38,815 nt of DNA from Acinetobacter bereziniae. Lineage in GTDB: Bacteria > Pseudomonadota > Gammaproteobacteria > Pseudomonadales > Moraxellaceae. Below, one piece after another: positions 7,640-16,800 of this stretch. Numbering within the stretch: the first letter of the stretch is position 1; every line of letters starts with the position of its first letter. The stretch is from the NCBI GenBank assembly GCA_009912575.1, contig WNDP01000024.1, forward strand, positions 1 to 38,815, in the 5' to 3' direction. The notes below the pieces were generated by a model that was given only the letters and a program-made list of their open reading frames with translations, had not been told where the DNA came from and ran no database searches. A program made the position numbers and the translations under genes.

Positions 7640-8974
7640 ATGAGCCAAGCCATCTCGCTACAACATAAATTGATTAAAACATCCATGTTGAGTTCAATTG
7701 TGGCGGGTGTATTTGCTTTGCTATTACTCATCGCATTATCCATTTACCATAACATGGATGTTCAAGACCAAATCATGGATGAAATTTCAGATATGCTGCT
7801 GATTTCAGATTTGAGTACCACATCGGGTTTTCAATTGGATGAGCTCAGTGATGAATTTGATATTCAATATCAGTTGATGAATGGAGATCAACTTTTAACT
7901 CAATCCCCAGAGTTTGAGTTAGACACAAGCAGTCACGCTAAGACTACTGATCAAGACAGTGCTTATGACTTTATTTGGTCAAATCATCAACTTTGGCGAA
8001 GCTATCACTCAAAAAATCCCGATTCAGGGCTAAGCGTCTATGTGATCCAACCGTTGAGTGAGCGCTTTAAAGACCTGTCGCAAAGCTTAATCAGCTATTT
8101 TTTAATTTTACTGAGTTTATGGGCGATCCAATGGCTGATTTTACATTTTTCAGTCAAAAAACAATTTAGATCAATTCAATCGCTCTCAAAAGAAATTGCT
8201 GAGAAAAATGTAAATGACTTAACCTTGATTCAACAGCCTCAACTTGAATTTAAAGAACTACAACCGATGGTTAATCAGCTTAATCAGATGTTTATTCGAT
8301 TGGAACAGGCATTAGTCGCAGAACAAAGGTTTACCGCTGATGCATCACATGAGCTGCGTTCACCATTATCAGCAATACATATGCGTTTACAGTTGCTACA
8401 ACGTAAATATGCTGAAGTGCCTGAAATTCATCATCAATTAAGCCTAATCCAAAACGATGTATTTCGTGGCACACAAGTACTTGAAAATTTATTGTTGCTG
8501 GCCAGATTAGATCCTACAGATAAAAGTGATTTATCTAAAACTTGGGTCAGCTTGGAAAAGATGACTCATAGTGTTTTATCTGCCTTAGAGACATTTATAG
8601 ATGAGAAACAAGTCCAACTTCATATTCAAAGTGAAGATGCAAGTGTCGATGTAAATGAAGAATTAATGTTTATTTGCATCCGCAATTTAATTGATAATGC
8701 AATTCGATACACACCTCAGCAGGGCAATATTTATATTAACCTTAGTCACTTTGAAGGTAGGAAATTATTTGAAATTCAAAATGATGGTGAGGGAGTTTCA
8801 GAACAGGTTATTGCTCGTTTAGGGGAGCGTTTCTTCCGAGCATTAGGAACTCAAACACAAGGTTCAGGTTTAGGCTTATCTATTTGTAAAACGGTAATCG
8901 ATTTGCATCAGGGAAAAATCGATTTTAGTGCTTCCGAATACGGTGGCTTAAAAATTCGCTTATATCTACCTTAG
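7640..8974 (+). CDS. qseC: Sensor histidine kinase, QseC-like
   Basis: This is a 444-residue inner-membrane kinase. TM1 is at about 16-36, a periplasmic sensor of roughly 115 residues follows, and TM2 is at about 151-170, then a short linker. The dimerisation and phosphotransfer domain has H237 in ADASHELRSPLS. The ATP-binding domain has an N box (NLIDNAIRYTP, N353), G1 (NDGEGVSEQ) and G2 (GSGLGLSIC, 408-416). All catalytic motifs are present. It lies 42 bp downstream of the response regulator and should phosphorylate it. QseC of enterobacteria is described as sensing catecholamine-like signals; whether this sensor domain does the same cannot be told from the sequence. Calling it QseC rests mainly on the ygiW neighbour and the overall architecture. 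Confidence 0.88.
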   Translation: MSQAISLQHKLIKTSMLSSIVAGVFALLLLIALSIYHNMDVQDQIMDEISDMLLISDLSTTSGFQLDELSDEFDIQYQLMNGDQLLTQSPEFELDTSSHAKTTDQDSAYDFIWSNHQLWRSYHSKNPDSGLSVYVIQPLSERFKDLSQSLISYFLILLSLWAIQWLILHFSVKKQFRSIQSLSKEIAEKNVNDLTLIQQPQLEFKELQPMVNQLNQMFIRLEQALVAEQRFTADASHELRSPLSAIHMRLQLLQRKYAEVPEIHHQLSLIQNDVFRGTQVLENLLLLARLDPTDKSDLSKTWVSLEKMTHSVLSALETFIDEKQVQLHIQSEDASVDVNEELMFICIRNLIDNAIRYTPQQGNIYINLSHFEGRKLFEIQNDGEGVSEQVIARLGERFFRALGTQTQGSGLGLSICKTVIDLHQGKIDFSASEYGGLKIRLYLP

Positions 8975-9132
8975 ATTCGGAAACAAGCTACAACAATATT
9001 GGTCATAACAATATTAGCCATAAAATTGAGGAGTGATAGAGAAATGATGAATAACTTTATTTGCTCATCGAGTTATGTATCAAATAATTCTATTTATACG
9101 ATCTTTTATAAATTGTTCAGCCAAAACTTAAA

Positions 9133-9160
9133 AAGCAGTATGCGCTGATTCATACTGCTT
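9133..9160 (-). terminator. Rho-independent terminator downstream of hemP
   Basis: A perfect 10-bp stem, AAGCAGTATG pairing with CATACTGCTT around an 8-base loop, is followed on the minus strand by a short T run (CTTTTTAAG). It lies 40 bp after the hemP stop codon and reads in the hemP direction. Confidence 0.75.
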
Positions 9161-9199
9161 GTTCCCACGTTTTTTGTTTTAAATCAGTTGTTTTTATCG

Positions 9200-9370
9200 T
9201 TATTTAGTCAAAATTAGACGATTATTACGGGTTAAGCGTAAACGATATTCTTCACCAGCATGCATAATGCGAATTTCGCGTCCTAATGCAAATAAGTTGT
9301 TTGAGTGTAACATTGGAAGAGATTGGTGAGCTTCAGTGTTACGTGTAAATAGGCTAAATGGTGCGTTCAT
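9200..9370 (-). CDS. hemP: HemP family hemin uptake protein
   Basis: This 56-residue protein ends in the HemP core: LFALGREIRIMHAGEEYRLR followed by TRNNRLILTK, matching the family pattern RIxHxGxxYxLRxTRxxKLILTK. HemP proteins are small factors tied to haem uptake and iron starvation; in some bacteria they act as regulators of haem-receptor genes. I place the start at 9370, where GGAG precedes the ATG by about eight bases. A longer in-frame start at 9439 would run through the Fur box and promoter, so it is rejected. A Fur-controlled promoter lies directly upstream and a terminator directly downstream, so the gene is a single-gene transcription unit. No haem receptor gene is next to it here. 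Confidence 0.9.
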   Translation of the reverse strand: MNAPFSLFTRNTEAHQSLPMLHSNNLFALGREIRIMHAGEEYRLRLTRNNRLILTK

Positions 9371-9405
9371 TATTCTGACTCCGAGTGGGGTGTTGTCTAA
9401 GTGAT

Positions 9406-9439
9406 TTAAATGATAATCATTATCGAATAGATCTGTCAA
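9406..9439 (-). promoter_or_regulatory. Fur-regulated promoter of hemP
   Basis: On the minus strand a perfect -35 box TTGACA (9434-9439) is followed after 18 bp by TATCAT as -10 (9410-9415). The sequence 9406-9424 matches 16 of 19 positions of the Fur consensus, with an exact core ATGATAATCATTATC, and it covers the -10 box. Iron-loaded Fur would therefore block RNA polymerase, so hemP should be expressed under iron limitation. Confidence 0.88.
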
Positions 9440-9510
9440 CGATAATTTTTATCATTTATAAAAAATCTATATTTGCTTACAATTGATTAAAACTTCAGGG
9501 CTCTATTTCT

Positions 9511-10464
9511 ATGTCTAAACCCAGTGTTCATGTGGCGATTGCTTTATTACTGTATCGTGGGAAAGTCCTTGTAGGCTGGCGCAATGCTGACCAACATCAA
9601 GGCAATAAATATGAGTTCTCAGGAGGGAAGATTGAAGCAGGGGAAACACCTACTGAAGCATGTCGTCGAGAAATTTTTGAAGAAGTGGGAATTGGCATTC
9701 AGCAGTGGCATGCTTTTGATGTGATTCATCATGAATATGATGATGTCGAAGTATTTTTGCACTTATTCCATGCCACTGTGAATGAGCAATATTTAGCAGA
9801 TATTCAAAAACCATGGACATGGTATAGCCGTGATCAACTTTTAGGGCTGAATTTTCCTAAAGCTAATCAATCAATCATTCAGCGTTTATTTTGGAATCAC
9901 CGCATTAAAATTTCTGAGAATTTGAGCGAATTATGCCGAAACCAACAAAGTGTCGTGAATACAAATACTCTGAATGAAAGTAATTTGAATGAAGATGCAG
10001 CACAACCACTGTTTTATTATCGCACTGAATTACTCACATCAGCTGTAGAACAAGTCCAGCAGTTAAACCTGCATGATTTGTCGAGATTGATTATTAATGT
10101 CGATATGTGGAAACAATTGCCAGAATCTTTGCAGAAAGCTGTGGCTGCTGTGCATTATAAACAACAACAGGTGATGGATTTGCAAATAGGGCAATTGCCC
10201 TTAGGCGTGCGTTGTATCGCAGCATGTCATGATTTAGTGTCTTTACAGCGTGCACATCAGCTTGGATTCGATGCAGTGATTCTTAGCCCTGTTCTACCAA
10301 CTGCAACACACCCAGATGCGCATATTTTGGGATGGGAACAGTTTGCACAGTATGCCAAAAGCAGTGATTTACCTGTATTCGCATTGGGAGGGCTAAGCCC
10401 TACTGATCTAAGCATTGCACAAGAGCATGGTGCTTATGGTATTGCAGGGATTAGCCAGTTTTAA
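9511..10464 (+). CDS. Nudix hydrolase fused to a TenI/thiamine-phosphate-synthase-like domain
   Basis: This 317-residue protein has two domains. The N-terminal Nudix domain (about 1-130) has a full Nudix box: G39, E45, R53-E54 and E57-E58-x-G60, preceded by the GNKYEFSGGK motif of the MutT type, which removes 8-oxo-dGTP from the nucleotide pool. The C-terminal half (about 170-317) resembles a TIM-barrel TMP synthase/TenI (AVILSPVLPTATHPDA and VFALGGLSPTDLSIAQEHG). This fusion is known in gammaproteobacterial MutT-type proteins, where the role of the second domain is unclear. The start ATG at 9511 has CAGGG upstream. It is divergent from hemP. MutT activity is well supported; a thiamine role is not, since no thi genes are nearby. 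Confidence 0.88.
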   Translation: MSKPSVHVAIALLLYRGKVLVGWRNADQHQGNKYEFSGGKIEAGETPTEACRREIFEEVGIGIQQWHAFDVIHHEYDDVEVFLHLFHATVNEQYLADIQKPWTWYSRDQLLGLNFPKANQSIIQRLFWNHRIKISENLSELCRNQQSVVNTNTLNESNLNEDAAQPLFYYRTELLTSAVEQVQQLNLHDLSRLIINVDMWKQLPESLQKAVAAVHYKQQQVMDLQIGQLPLGVRCIAACHDLVSLQRAHQLGFDAVILSPVLPTATHPDAHILGWEQFAQYAKSSDLPVFALGGLSPTDLSIAQEHGAYGIAGISQF

Positions 10465-10595
10465 CTTTAATACCAAACGTCAAAAGTAAGTTAAACCAAT
10501 CAATATCATTATTGAGAGTTTGTATCGTATAAATAAGACATTTTCATAGCCTCATATTTTGATAAAAGTTTTGATTGATTTGCGTAGTCGATGCT

Positions 10596-10619
10596 TTACT
10601 TTTCAGAGATGAAAAGTAA
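10596..10619. repeat. Inverted repeat, 10-bp perfect stem
   Basis: TTACTTTTCA and TGAAAAGTAA pair perfectly around GAGA. It lies between convergent genes and could act as a transcription terminator or be one end of a small non-autonomous repeat. A T-tract is lacking on either side, so termination is uncertain. Confidence 0.55.
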
Positions 10620-10669
10620 CAAAAATCTTTCGTTGATCAAAGGGGATATCCATATCACCCTTGACCAAC

Positions 10670-10687
10670 GGCGGCATCCATGCCGCC
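10670..10687. repeat. GC-rich inverted repeat GGCGGCAT/ATGCCGCC
   Basis: This is an 8-bp perfect inverted repeat with a two-base CC spacer, embedded in the only GC-rich stretch of this intergenic region. It is flanked on the left by related short inverted segments (TTGATCAA at 10633-10640 and TTGACCAACGG at 10661). It looks like the core of an intergenic repeat unit; copy number elsewhere cannot be assessed here. Confidence 0.5.
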
Positions 10688-10896
10688 AGCCACAATAGCA
10701 ATGTCGAGTGAAATTGTTTCATGAAAAAGCAAAATCTATTCTATTTTTAACCTGAATCTTATATAAAACTTTTGGTGAAATACGATACTCGGAAATCTCA
10801 TTCCCAACTGTTTGAGGCAAGACTCCGCTAAGAACATTGTTTTTTAATCAGCTAAAGGTGTAGTTGCGTAGAACCCACATAAACAACACTTTTAAC

Positions 10897-11481
10897 TTAG
10901 AGACTTTGCAGTTGCTTAGATGCTTCTGCAACAGTCTTTTGGTTTTTCAATTGTTGAACTGACTGTAAAATCGTATTCCAAAAGACTTTCTTTTGTGCAG
11001 TTGTTTGGGCATAACTTAAGCCACGGCGTGCTAAGGACTCAGCGTTTGCATATTGCTTTTTCTGTTGGGCGATTCTCGCCAAATAAGAAAAAACTTCTGC
11101 GGATTGTGGGGCTAAACGTTGCGCATGTAAGGCAAAGCGTTCTGCTTCATCCCATTGCTGTTTTTGATAAGCAGTTTGGGCTTGTTGCATCAATTGCTTA
11201 AAGGCTGGAATACTTTGCCCATCCTCAAATTTTTGAGTTTGGGCTTTTTGTTGTGGCACGATGACAGTAGGGACTTTTTCACGTTTGATTTCAGGTCGGT
11301 CATAAGGTGTGATTTTGACCCCATCTGGTGTTGGCACTTTATTCTGCTGGGCTGTATTTGGCTTTTCAACAGGTTTTACAGGTGGCGTCGTGCGCTGTGG
11401 TGCTGTTTGACATCCAGCTAAAGCCAGCATCCCAATTAAACTCATAAAGTAAGTGGTCTTGGTCACATAACGATTCATCAT
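10897..11481 (-). CDS. lpoP: TPR outer-membrane lipoprotein, LpoP-like PBP1b activator
   Basis: This 194-residue lipoprotein has a signal peptide ending in the lipobox LAGC (C24) with Gln at +2, which favours outer-membrane sorting. A proline-rich linker (about 25-95: PQRTTPPVKPVEKPN, KITPYDRPEIKREKVPTV) could span the periplasm. The C-terminal part has helical tetratricopeptide units (AYQKQQWDEAERFALHAQRL and SYLARIAQQKKQYANAESLA). In Pseudomonas the TPR lipoprotein LpoP activates the peptidoglycan synthase PBP1b and is encoded next to its gene. Here mrcB lies on the same strand but about 15.6 kb upstream, with the mobile island in between, which strongly suggests the two were neighbours before insertion. 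The start at 11481 has AGGAATTT upstream. The identification is from architecture and synteny rather than sequence identity. Confidence 0.75.
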   Translation of the reverse strand: MMNRYVTKTTYFMSLIGMLALAGCQTAPQRTTPPVKPVEKPNTAQQNKVPTPDGVKITPYDRPEIKREKVPTVIVPQQKAQTQKFEDGQSIPAFKQLMQQAQTAYQKQQWDEAERFALHAQRLAPQSAEVFSYLARIAQQKKQYANAESLARRGLSYAQTTAQKKVFWNTILQSVQQLKNQKTVAEASKQLQSL

Positions 11482-11560
11482 AAATTCCTATTTAGAACGG
11501 ATATACCTTCCAAAAATAAATATAAACTTAAATTACAATGATTTAATAAAAAATGTTAAG

Positions 11561-11598
11561 AATTTTGTTAAATTAAATCTTTAAAAATTAACAAAATT
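11561..11598. repeat. Inverted repeat near left island border
   Basis: AATTTTGTTAA (11561-11571) and TTAACAAAATT (11588-11598) are perfect 11-bp inverted copies with 16 bases between. The position just upstream of the island's first frame and just outside the lpoP-like gene fits a recombinase-binding or regulator-binding site; low sequence complexity weakens the case. Confidence 0.4.
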
Positions 11599-11603
11599 AT
11601 CTC

Positions 11604-11819
11604 TTGCCAATCAATGCAGCTAATATTTCAGAAAGACATCTCAATTTAAAAAAAGCAAACTATGAAAAATCTTTATTGAAAGAGCAACATGAGGTAAAGG
11701 TTGGATTCAAACAATCAATATCTGAAAAAAATCTTAAAAAGGCACAAGCTATGTTACGAGTTTCTCAAACTACCAAAGCAGAAGCCACAAAACATTTTGG
11801 TATGAACAGTTTAGATTAA
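11604..11819 (+). CDS. Small hypothetical basic protein (possible gene remnant)
   Basis: This 71-residue frame starts at TTG. It is rich in Lys and Glu (LKKANYEKSLLKEQHEVK and ISEKNLKKAQAMLRVSQ) and probably largely helical. I do not recognise a family. It has no clear Shine-Dalgarno and the frame is open only four codons upstream of the TTG, so it could be a real small gene with a rare start, or the 3' remnant of a longer gene cut by the island border. It converges on the OLD-nuclease gene, and a strong terminator-like hairpin lies between the two. Confidence 0.35.
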   Translation: MPINAANISERHLNLKKANYEKSLLKEQHEVKVGFKQSISEKNLKKAQAMLRVSQTTKAEATKHFGMNSLD

Positions 11820-11837
11820 CTAATGCACTGACTAAAG

Positions 11838-11869
11838 TAATAGATTTACCCTATCAGGTAAATCTATTA
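11838..11869. terminator. Bidirectional terminator-like hairpin
   Basis: A perfect 13-bp stem, TAATAGATTTACC with GGTAAATCTATTA, surrounds the loop CTATCA. It lies between the convergent small frame and the OLD-nuclease gene, nine bases from the latter's stop codon, so it probably ends the defence operon transcript. Confidence 0.7.
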
Positions 11870-11877
11870 AGCCAAGA

Positions 11878-13833
11878 CTATTTGAGATTTTTATTGACCT
11901 CTTTAAAGATAGTTTCAAATCTTGATAAAGTAGTTTCTGAAAGGTTGTTAACAAAATCCTTGTTACTAGCAAACTCTTTTGCTGGCAAATAGTGATTAAA
12001 TCTAGATTTTTTAATAATTTTATTGATTCTTGATAATATATCTTCAATTTCTGTACTTAATTCTTCCACCTTAATTTCAGTATAGGTAGATGACAGAGAA
12101 ATATTAAATAGTTGAAGATATTCATCAACGGTAAAAATATCCTCAATATCAGCTTTTTTTCTATTATCAAGATAATCATGAAAGAATTTTATATTTTTAT
12201 CAGATATAATTTTTTGAATAGTTAGACTATCAAATCTTGCCTGCGACTTTTGATCAGTAAATGAATCTAAAAGACAGAAAATTGATAGTTTTGAACCTCG
12301 AAGTAATGAGATAAAACTAGCAACTTTATCTAAGCCACCTGTAGGTACAATTGTAATATCCTCATTTAAGCCAGTTCGGTTCTTCGCATTCAAATATTCT
12401 GAAATTGTGGTTAAGTATAGTAAATCCGAGACCCCTTCAACCAATAGATTCTTTTTAGAAATGAATAAATTCTGTGCAACATCGTATCCTAAAGCAGCTT
12501 GTAGTGGGAAAAGAGTATTAGGATCTTTTTGTTGAATACTATCACTAACGATAGAGCTATCGGAGTCACTAAATACCGTTCTGACCCGATTTAATTTCGT
12601 TGTTTCAACCATAAAAGGCGAGTGGGTTGTATAAATAACTTGATATTTATCAACTAAACTCTCTAAAAAACGTAGTAAATCAGCTTGGGCAGTTGCATGT
12701 AAGTTAAGACTTGGCTCATCTAAGAGTAAGATATATTTTGAATTTGAATCAGCCTGAATTTTGTTAAACCAAACTAAGAATGAAAAAAACCAATTAAATC
12801 CTTTACTCCTATTCTGAAGAGGTAAAGAAACTCTAGTTTTCGAGTTTTTTACACGAATATCTAAGACATGCTCAACAATATTTGTATCGACTGTTGTTGC
12901 ATTACCGTAATCTGTATTTACTCGTCTTTTAACTGTAGATGTTTTCTTATCAATCTTAAATTCAATATTTAAGTTTTGATTTGCAGACCAATATTGAAAT
13001 AACGTATCAGAAATTAAAGCTTCTGTAGCTTCTAATTCAGCAATAAAATCTTCAAAATCATCTGCATTAATAAGCTCAGTTACACTAATTTCGGCTAAAT
13101 CTAAGAGAGCTTTAGCCGTTTTAAGGTCTTCTGATAGTTCTGCTTTTTCGTCTAGAAAATTTTCTAATACTATTCTTGATGGAAGCTGATAATATTCATC
13201 ATAGTAAATAAATTTTGGTAAATGCCTTTTTATTAAAATACTATATGCATACCTTTCAACAAAATTCACCCATGTAGAACTCTTGAAAAAGTAGTGCCGC
13301 AAGGGTTCCAATCTTTCTGAATCTTCTGGGAATTTTTTCAATATTTCATCAAATTGGTCTTCATATAATGCTAACTTTAGTTCAGCTTTTAAATTATTAT
13401 CAATATTAGACAAATTAAGGTGCTTCAAAAATGATTCGAAATTTATGGAAACACCACTTATTACTGTAGATACATCTCCATAAGAACTTGTTAGAGTAAT
13501 TTCCCTACCTCCTTGCCAAGCCCCCTTACCTAACCTATTTTCGATTAACTCAATTAATTCATCTGAAAGATAATAAGTGCAAACAATTGCTTTAGGTTTT
13601 TCATCTGATTTATTTATACTTTTTAGTTCTTTTCGTGGATAGTCTAATGTTTCATTAAATTTAAATTTCTCATCATCATCAAAATAATTTGTTTTTGCTA
13701 AACATTCTAATATAGAAGTTTTTCCTGATTCATTCATTCCAACCAGTACAGTTATATCATCTTCAATATGTACGGATTGAGGTGTCGTGAATGATTTATA
13801 TTTTAGAATTTCAATATTTGTAAGTTTAATCAT
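11878..13833 (-). CDS. OLD-family ATPase with TOPRIM nuclease domain
   Basis: This 651-residue protein has an ABC-type ATPase head with Walker A GMNESGKTS at 32-40 and, after a long helical middle, a signature-like SLPLQNRSKGFNWFFSF, Walker B YILLLDEPSLNLHA near 365-375 and the His switch YTTHSPFM. A TOPRIM domain follows (NLLVEGVSDLLYL at about 460-470 and FCLLDSFTDQKSQ at about 520), giving the metal-binding Glu and Asp. OLD proteins cut DNA and several act in anti-phage systems, including P2 Old and GajA of Gabija. The gene starts 16 bp after the restriction-modification gene, with GGGGA upstream of its ATG, so the two are almost certainly co-transcribed and co-functional. There is no UvrD-like GajB partner, so this is not standard Gabija. 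The link between OLD and the restriction enzyme is inferred from the operon. Confidence 0.9.
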   Translation of the reverse strand: MIKLTNIEILKYKSFTTPQSVHIEDDITVLVGMNESGKTSILECLAKTNYFDDDEKFKFNETLDYPRKELKSINKSDEKPKAIVCTYYLSDELIELIENRLGKGAWQGGREITLTSSYGDVSTVISGVSINFESFLKHLNLSNIDNNLKAELKLALYEDQFDEILKKFPEDSERLEPLRHYFFKSSTWVNFVERYAYSILIKRHLPKFIYYDEYYQLPSRIVLENFLDEKAELSEDLKTAKALLDLAEISVTELINADDFEDFIAELEATEALISDTLFQYWSANQNLNIEFKIDKKTSTVKRRVNTDYGNATTVDTNIVEHVLDIRVKNSKTRVSLPLQNRSKGFNWFFSFLVWFNKIQADSNSKYILLLDEPSLNLHATAQADLLRFLESLVDKYQVIYTTHSPFMVETTKLNRVRTVFSDSDSSIVSDSIQQKDPNTLFPLQAALGYDVAQNLFISKKNLLVEGVSDLLYLTTISEYLNAKNRTGLNEDITIVPTGGLDKVASFISLLRGSKLSIFCLLDSFTDQKSQARFDSLTIQKIISDKNIKFFHDYLDNRKKADIEDIFTVDEYLQLFNISLSSTYTEIKVEELSTEIEDILSRINKIIKKSRFNHYLPAKEFASNKDFVNNLSETTLSRFETIFKEVNKNLK

Positions 13834-13849
13834 TAGTTATCCCCTGAAT

Positions 13850-16800
13850 TTAAATATCCAACTTAGGCAAAGCTTTGACAATCTTCATTGTTTCCAAACT
13901 TACTGTGATGACCCGTAAAAACAACTCTAATGGATATTTAGCATCCCCCATAGTTTCAATCGCCCAATCATTCGCATCGTTCACAATGCCACTGTCTTTG
14001 TGCGTAGAAACGCCTTGACGCTCCATTACCCATTCAAGTGCAGACTTACCATTCACCACGTAATCATAAGCCTGTAACGGTATTTCACGGATAGTAATGG
14101 CATTGTTATAGACCACCGTATCCTTTTGGTCTTTTTTAGGGAATTTCATTTTAGTCACATAGAAGTCTTTATCTTCTAATTGCTTTAATGATTTACCGCC
14201 TAAATCTAATTTGGCTTTGTATGGCTCTACCGTTTCATAGTTCAAATGCCAATGCGCCAAATCACGTCCTGCTTTAGAGAATGACCAAAAATCTTTGGCT
14301 TTTTTCACACATGGGATACGTGGTAATTCTTTTGTAAGATTATCAGCATAACGAGTACAGTAATCTTCACTGTGCAATAAGCCATAAACATAGTAGAAAA
14401 TATCTTCTTTGCTGATTTTTTCAGTTGGGTAAGCATCGTGGAAATGCTTTAATCCCGCATCACGAATGGCATCTATACGAGTATATTTTCCATCTGCCGT
14501 GTTAGTTTCAGCATGGCTAAATAGGTCATCAGCCTTATTTTCTGTCGATATTTCTTCGTAAATGTAAAGAGGGAAACATTGACCATTTGCATGTAATTGA
14601 ATATCTGGAACTGTATTGGTGATAATGCAAGAAAAGTCTTTTGGTGTGCCTGTACCTGTTAGTGAAATAATTAAATTTTCAGTATCTGCTGTTGGGAAAT
14701 ATTTATCCATTTTATAAACGTATTCATTTAAATCTCTACTGAAATATAAAAATGTCTTTGTAAATGGTCTATATAATGAAGTTGTTATACTTCTATTATT
14801 AAATTTTAGTTGGCATCTTTTATCAAAAAGTTTAGTTAATCCCCTTGACCAACTAATTTGAGTTAAATCTATAATTCTTTCATTATTAACCACACAACTA
14901 TTATAAAATAAAATTAAGTTTTTAATTTTTTCTTCTAGCTTATCGTTGCTAGTAGCATACGCCCATATATCTCGATTAGTAGTAACACCAAAACAATAGG
15001 TATTAAAAAGAGATTTTTCTTTTTTATCTCCTATAGGCATAAACTCATAAAAACTATCATCACGCTGATTTAGCCAATCATTATATAGGTCAGGCTTGAT
15101 TTTCGTCCAACCATCAATAGAGGTGATACCGTTTATGCTTACTAAGTCAGAAATTTTCTCTAATTTTTCTTCACGACTTAGATAATTACCAATGTCATGA
15201 AAATGGATTTGACCATGTTGTTTTGCATTTGGATTTTTTACTAATACTGCAATAACTATTGGCGCACGGCTACCACCTCCAAAGATTTTCCCACCCTCTT
15301 GTCGTGAACGTTCACCTGATGTTCGCTGATTTCCTCGCAAATGGAAGAAATATAGCGAACTAAACTCATCAACTAAACATTTACGCAATCCGTCTGCTGA
15401 ATTTGAATCTATATAACCACCATTGGTCACAAAACCAATCACACCACAGTCTTTAATACGGTCACTTGCCCAACGTATTGCACGAATATAAGAATCATAA
15501 TTTGATTTGGTGTTTAATGAATTGGAGAAATTCACATAGGTTTGTGAAATACGATCATCTAAGTGTGGATAAGCAACATTGGCATTGTTATCGTTTGCTG
15601 ATTCTTGCCCCGCAGAATAAGGAGGATTACCAACAATAACCGTTATATCGAGATTCTTCTGGCGTTTACGTCTTGCACTGTTATCTACCAAAACCTTACT
15701 GACTAAGTCATCTTTTTCGTACATTTCAAAGGTGTCAGTTAAACAAATACCTTCAAATGGTTCATATTCAAGATCAGGATTGACCGTTTTCATCTGATCG
15801 TGATACACGGTTTCAATGTTGATTGAAGCAATGTAATACGCCAATAAAACGATCTCATTGGCATGAATTTCATTTTTGTATTTATAGGTCAAACGATCTG
15901 CAGGGATTAAACCTGATTGAAGCAAACGGTTGATGAACGTACCAGTACCTGTAAATGGATCGAGTACATGCACATTGTCATCAGCAAAGGTTTTACCAAA
16001 CTCACTTTTGAGTACGTCATTCACACTATGAATAATAAAATCTACGACTTCAACAGGGGTATAAACAATCCCTAGTTTTTCCGTCATGCGTGGGAAGGCG
16101 TTTTTAAAGAATGAATCGTATAGCGTTAAGATAATACTTTGTTTGCCTTCGGCAGTATTAATGCCTTCTGCTCTCATACGTACTGATTCATAGAAGGAAT
16201 TAAGCGTATCCGCTTCTTTTTCTAAGTGATGCTCATTCAGCGCATCAAGCACCTTTTGCATTGCTAAACTCATTGGGTTGTGTTCAGCAAAGCTATGGTC
16301 TTTAAATAGGGCATCAAATACAGGTTTAGTAATTAAATGCTGTGCCAACATTTCAATGATTTCAGCGTCAGATACGCTATTATTTAAGTCATCACGTAGT
16401 TCATGTGCAAATTCATTAAATGCTGCAATTTCATTTGTATTAGTAGGGTTTTCAAGGATGGCTTGAATACGGTCAATATGAGTTTTAGCAATTTTAGCAA
16501 CATCACTAGCCCAATCTTCCCAATGATGGCGATTACCGCATTTTTTTACGATTTTGGCATATAAAGCACGTTCAATCTCGCCGACTTCAAATTCCATTTC
16601 TGTTTGCTGTGGCATTGGTGAGGCAGCTTGCCCAATAGATGATCCACCTTTAGCTTGGGCTTTTGCCTTTCGCTTTTTTCCTTCACTTAAATCCGATTGA
16701 CCAGATGTTTCATTTCCATCAGTCGGTTGTGGCTTTGCTTTTTTAGCCTTTTTAACGACTTTATCTGCTATGGCAATGACTTCCATACGAGATACATCTT

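Larger units (their letters stand above)
10465..10896. other. Intergenic region with two strong hairpins; possible dispersed repeat
   Basis: No coding frame is supported in these 432 bases. Two perfect inverted repeats stand out: 10596-10619 (10-bp stem TTACTTTTCA, loop GAGA) and 10670-10687 (8-bp stem GGCGGCAT, two-base loop). The GC-rich patch around 10640-10690 contrasts with the AT-rich surroundings. Such a block suggests a dispersed intergenic repeat, or a terminator region for the convergent Nudix and lipoprotein genes. Confidence 0.5.

Noticed and set aside
9371-9439. Longer hemP start at 9439
   Set aside because: These codons overlap the -10 box and Fur site, and the shorter start has a proper Shine-Dalgarno and matches family length.
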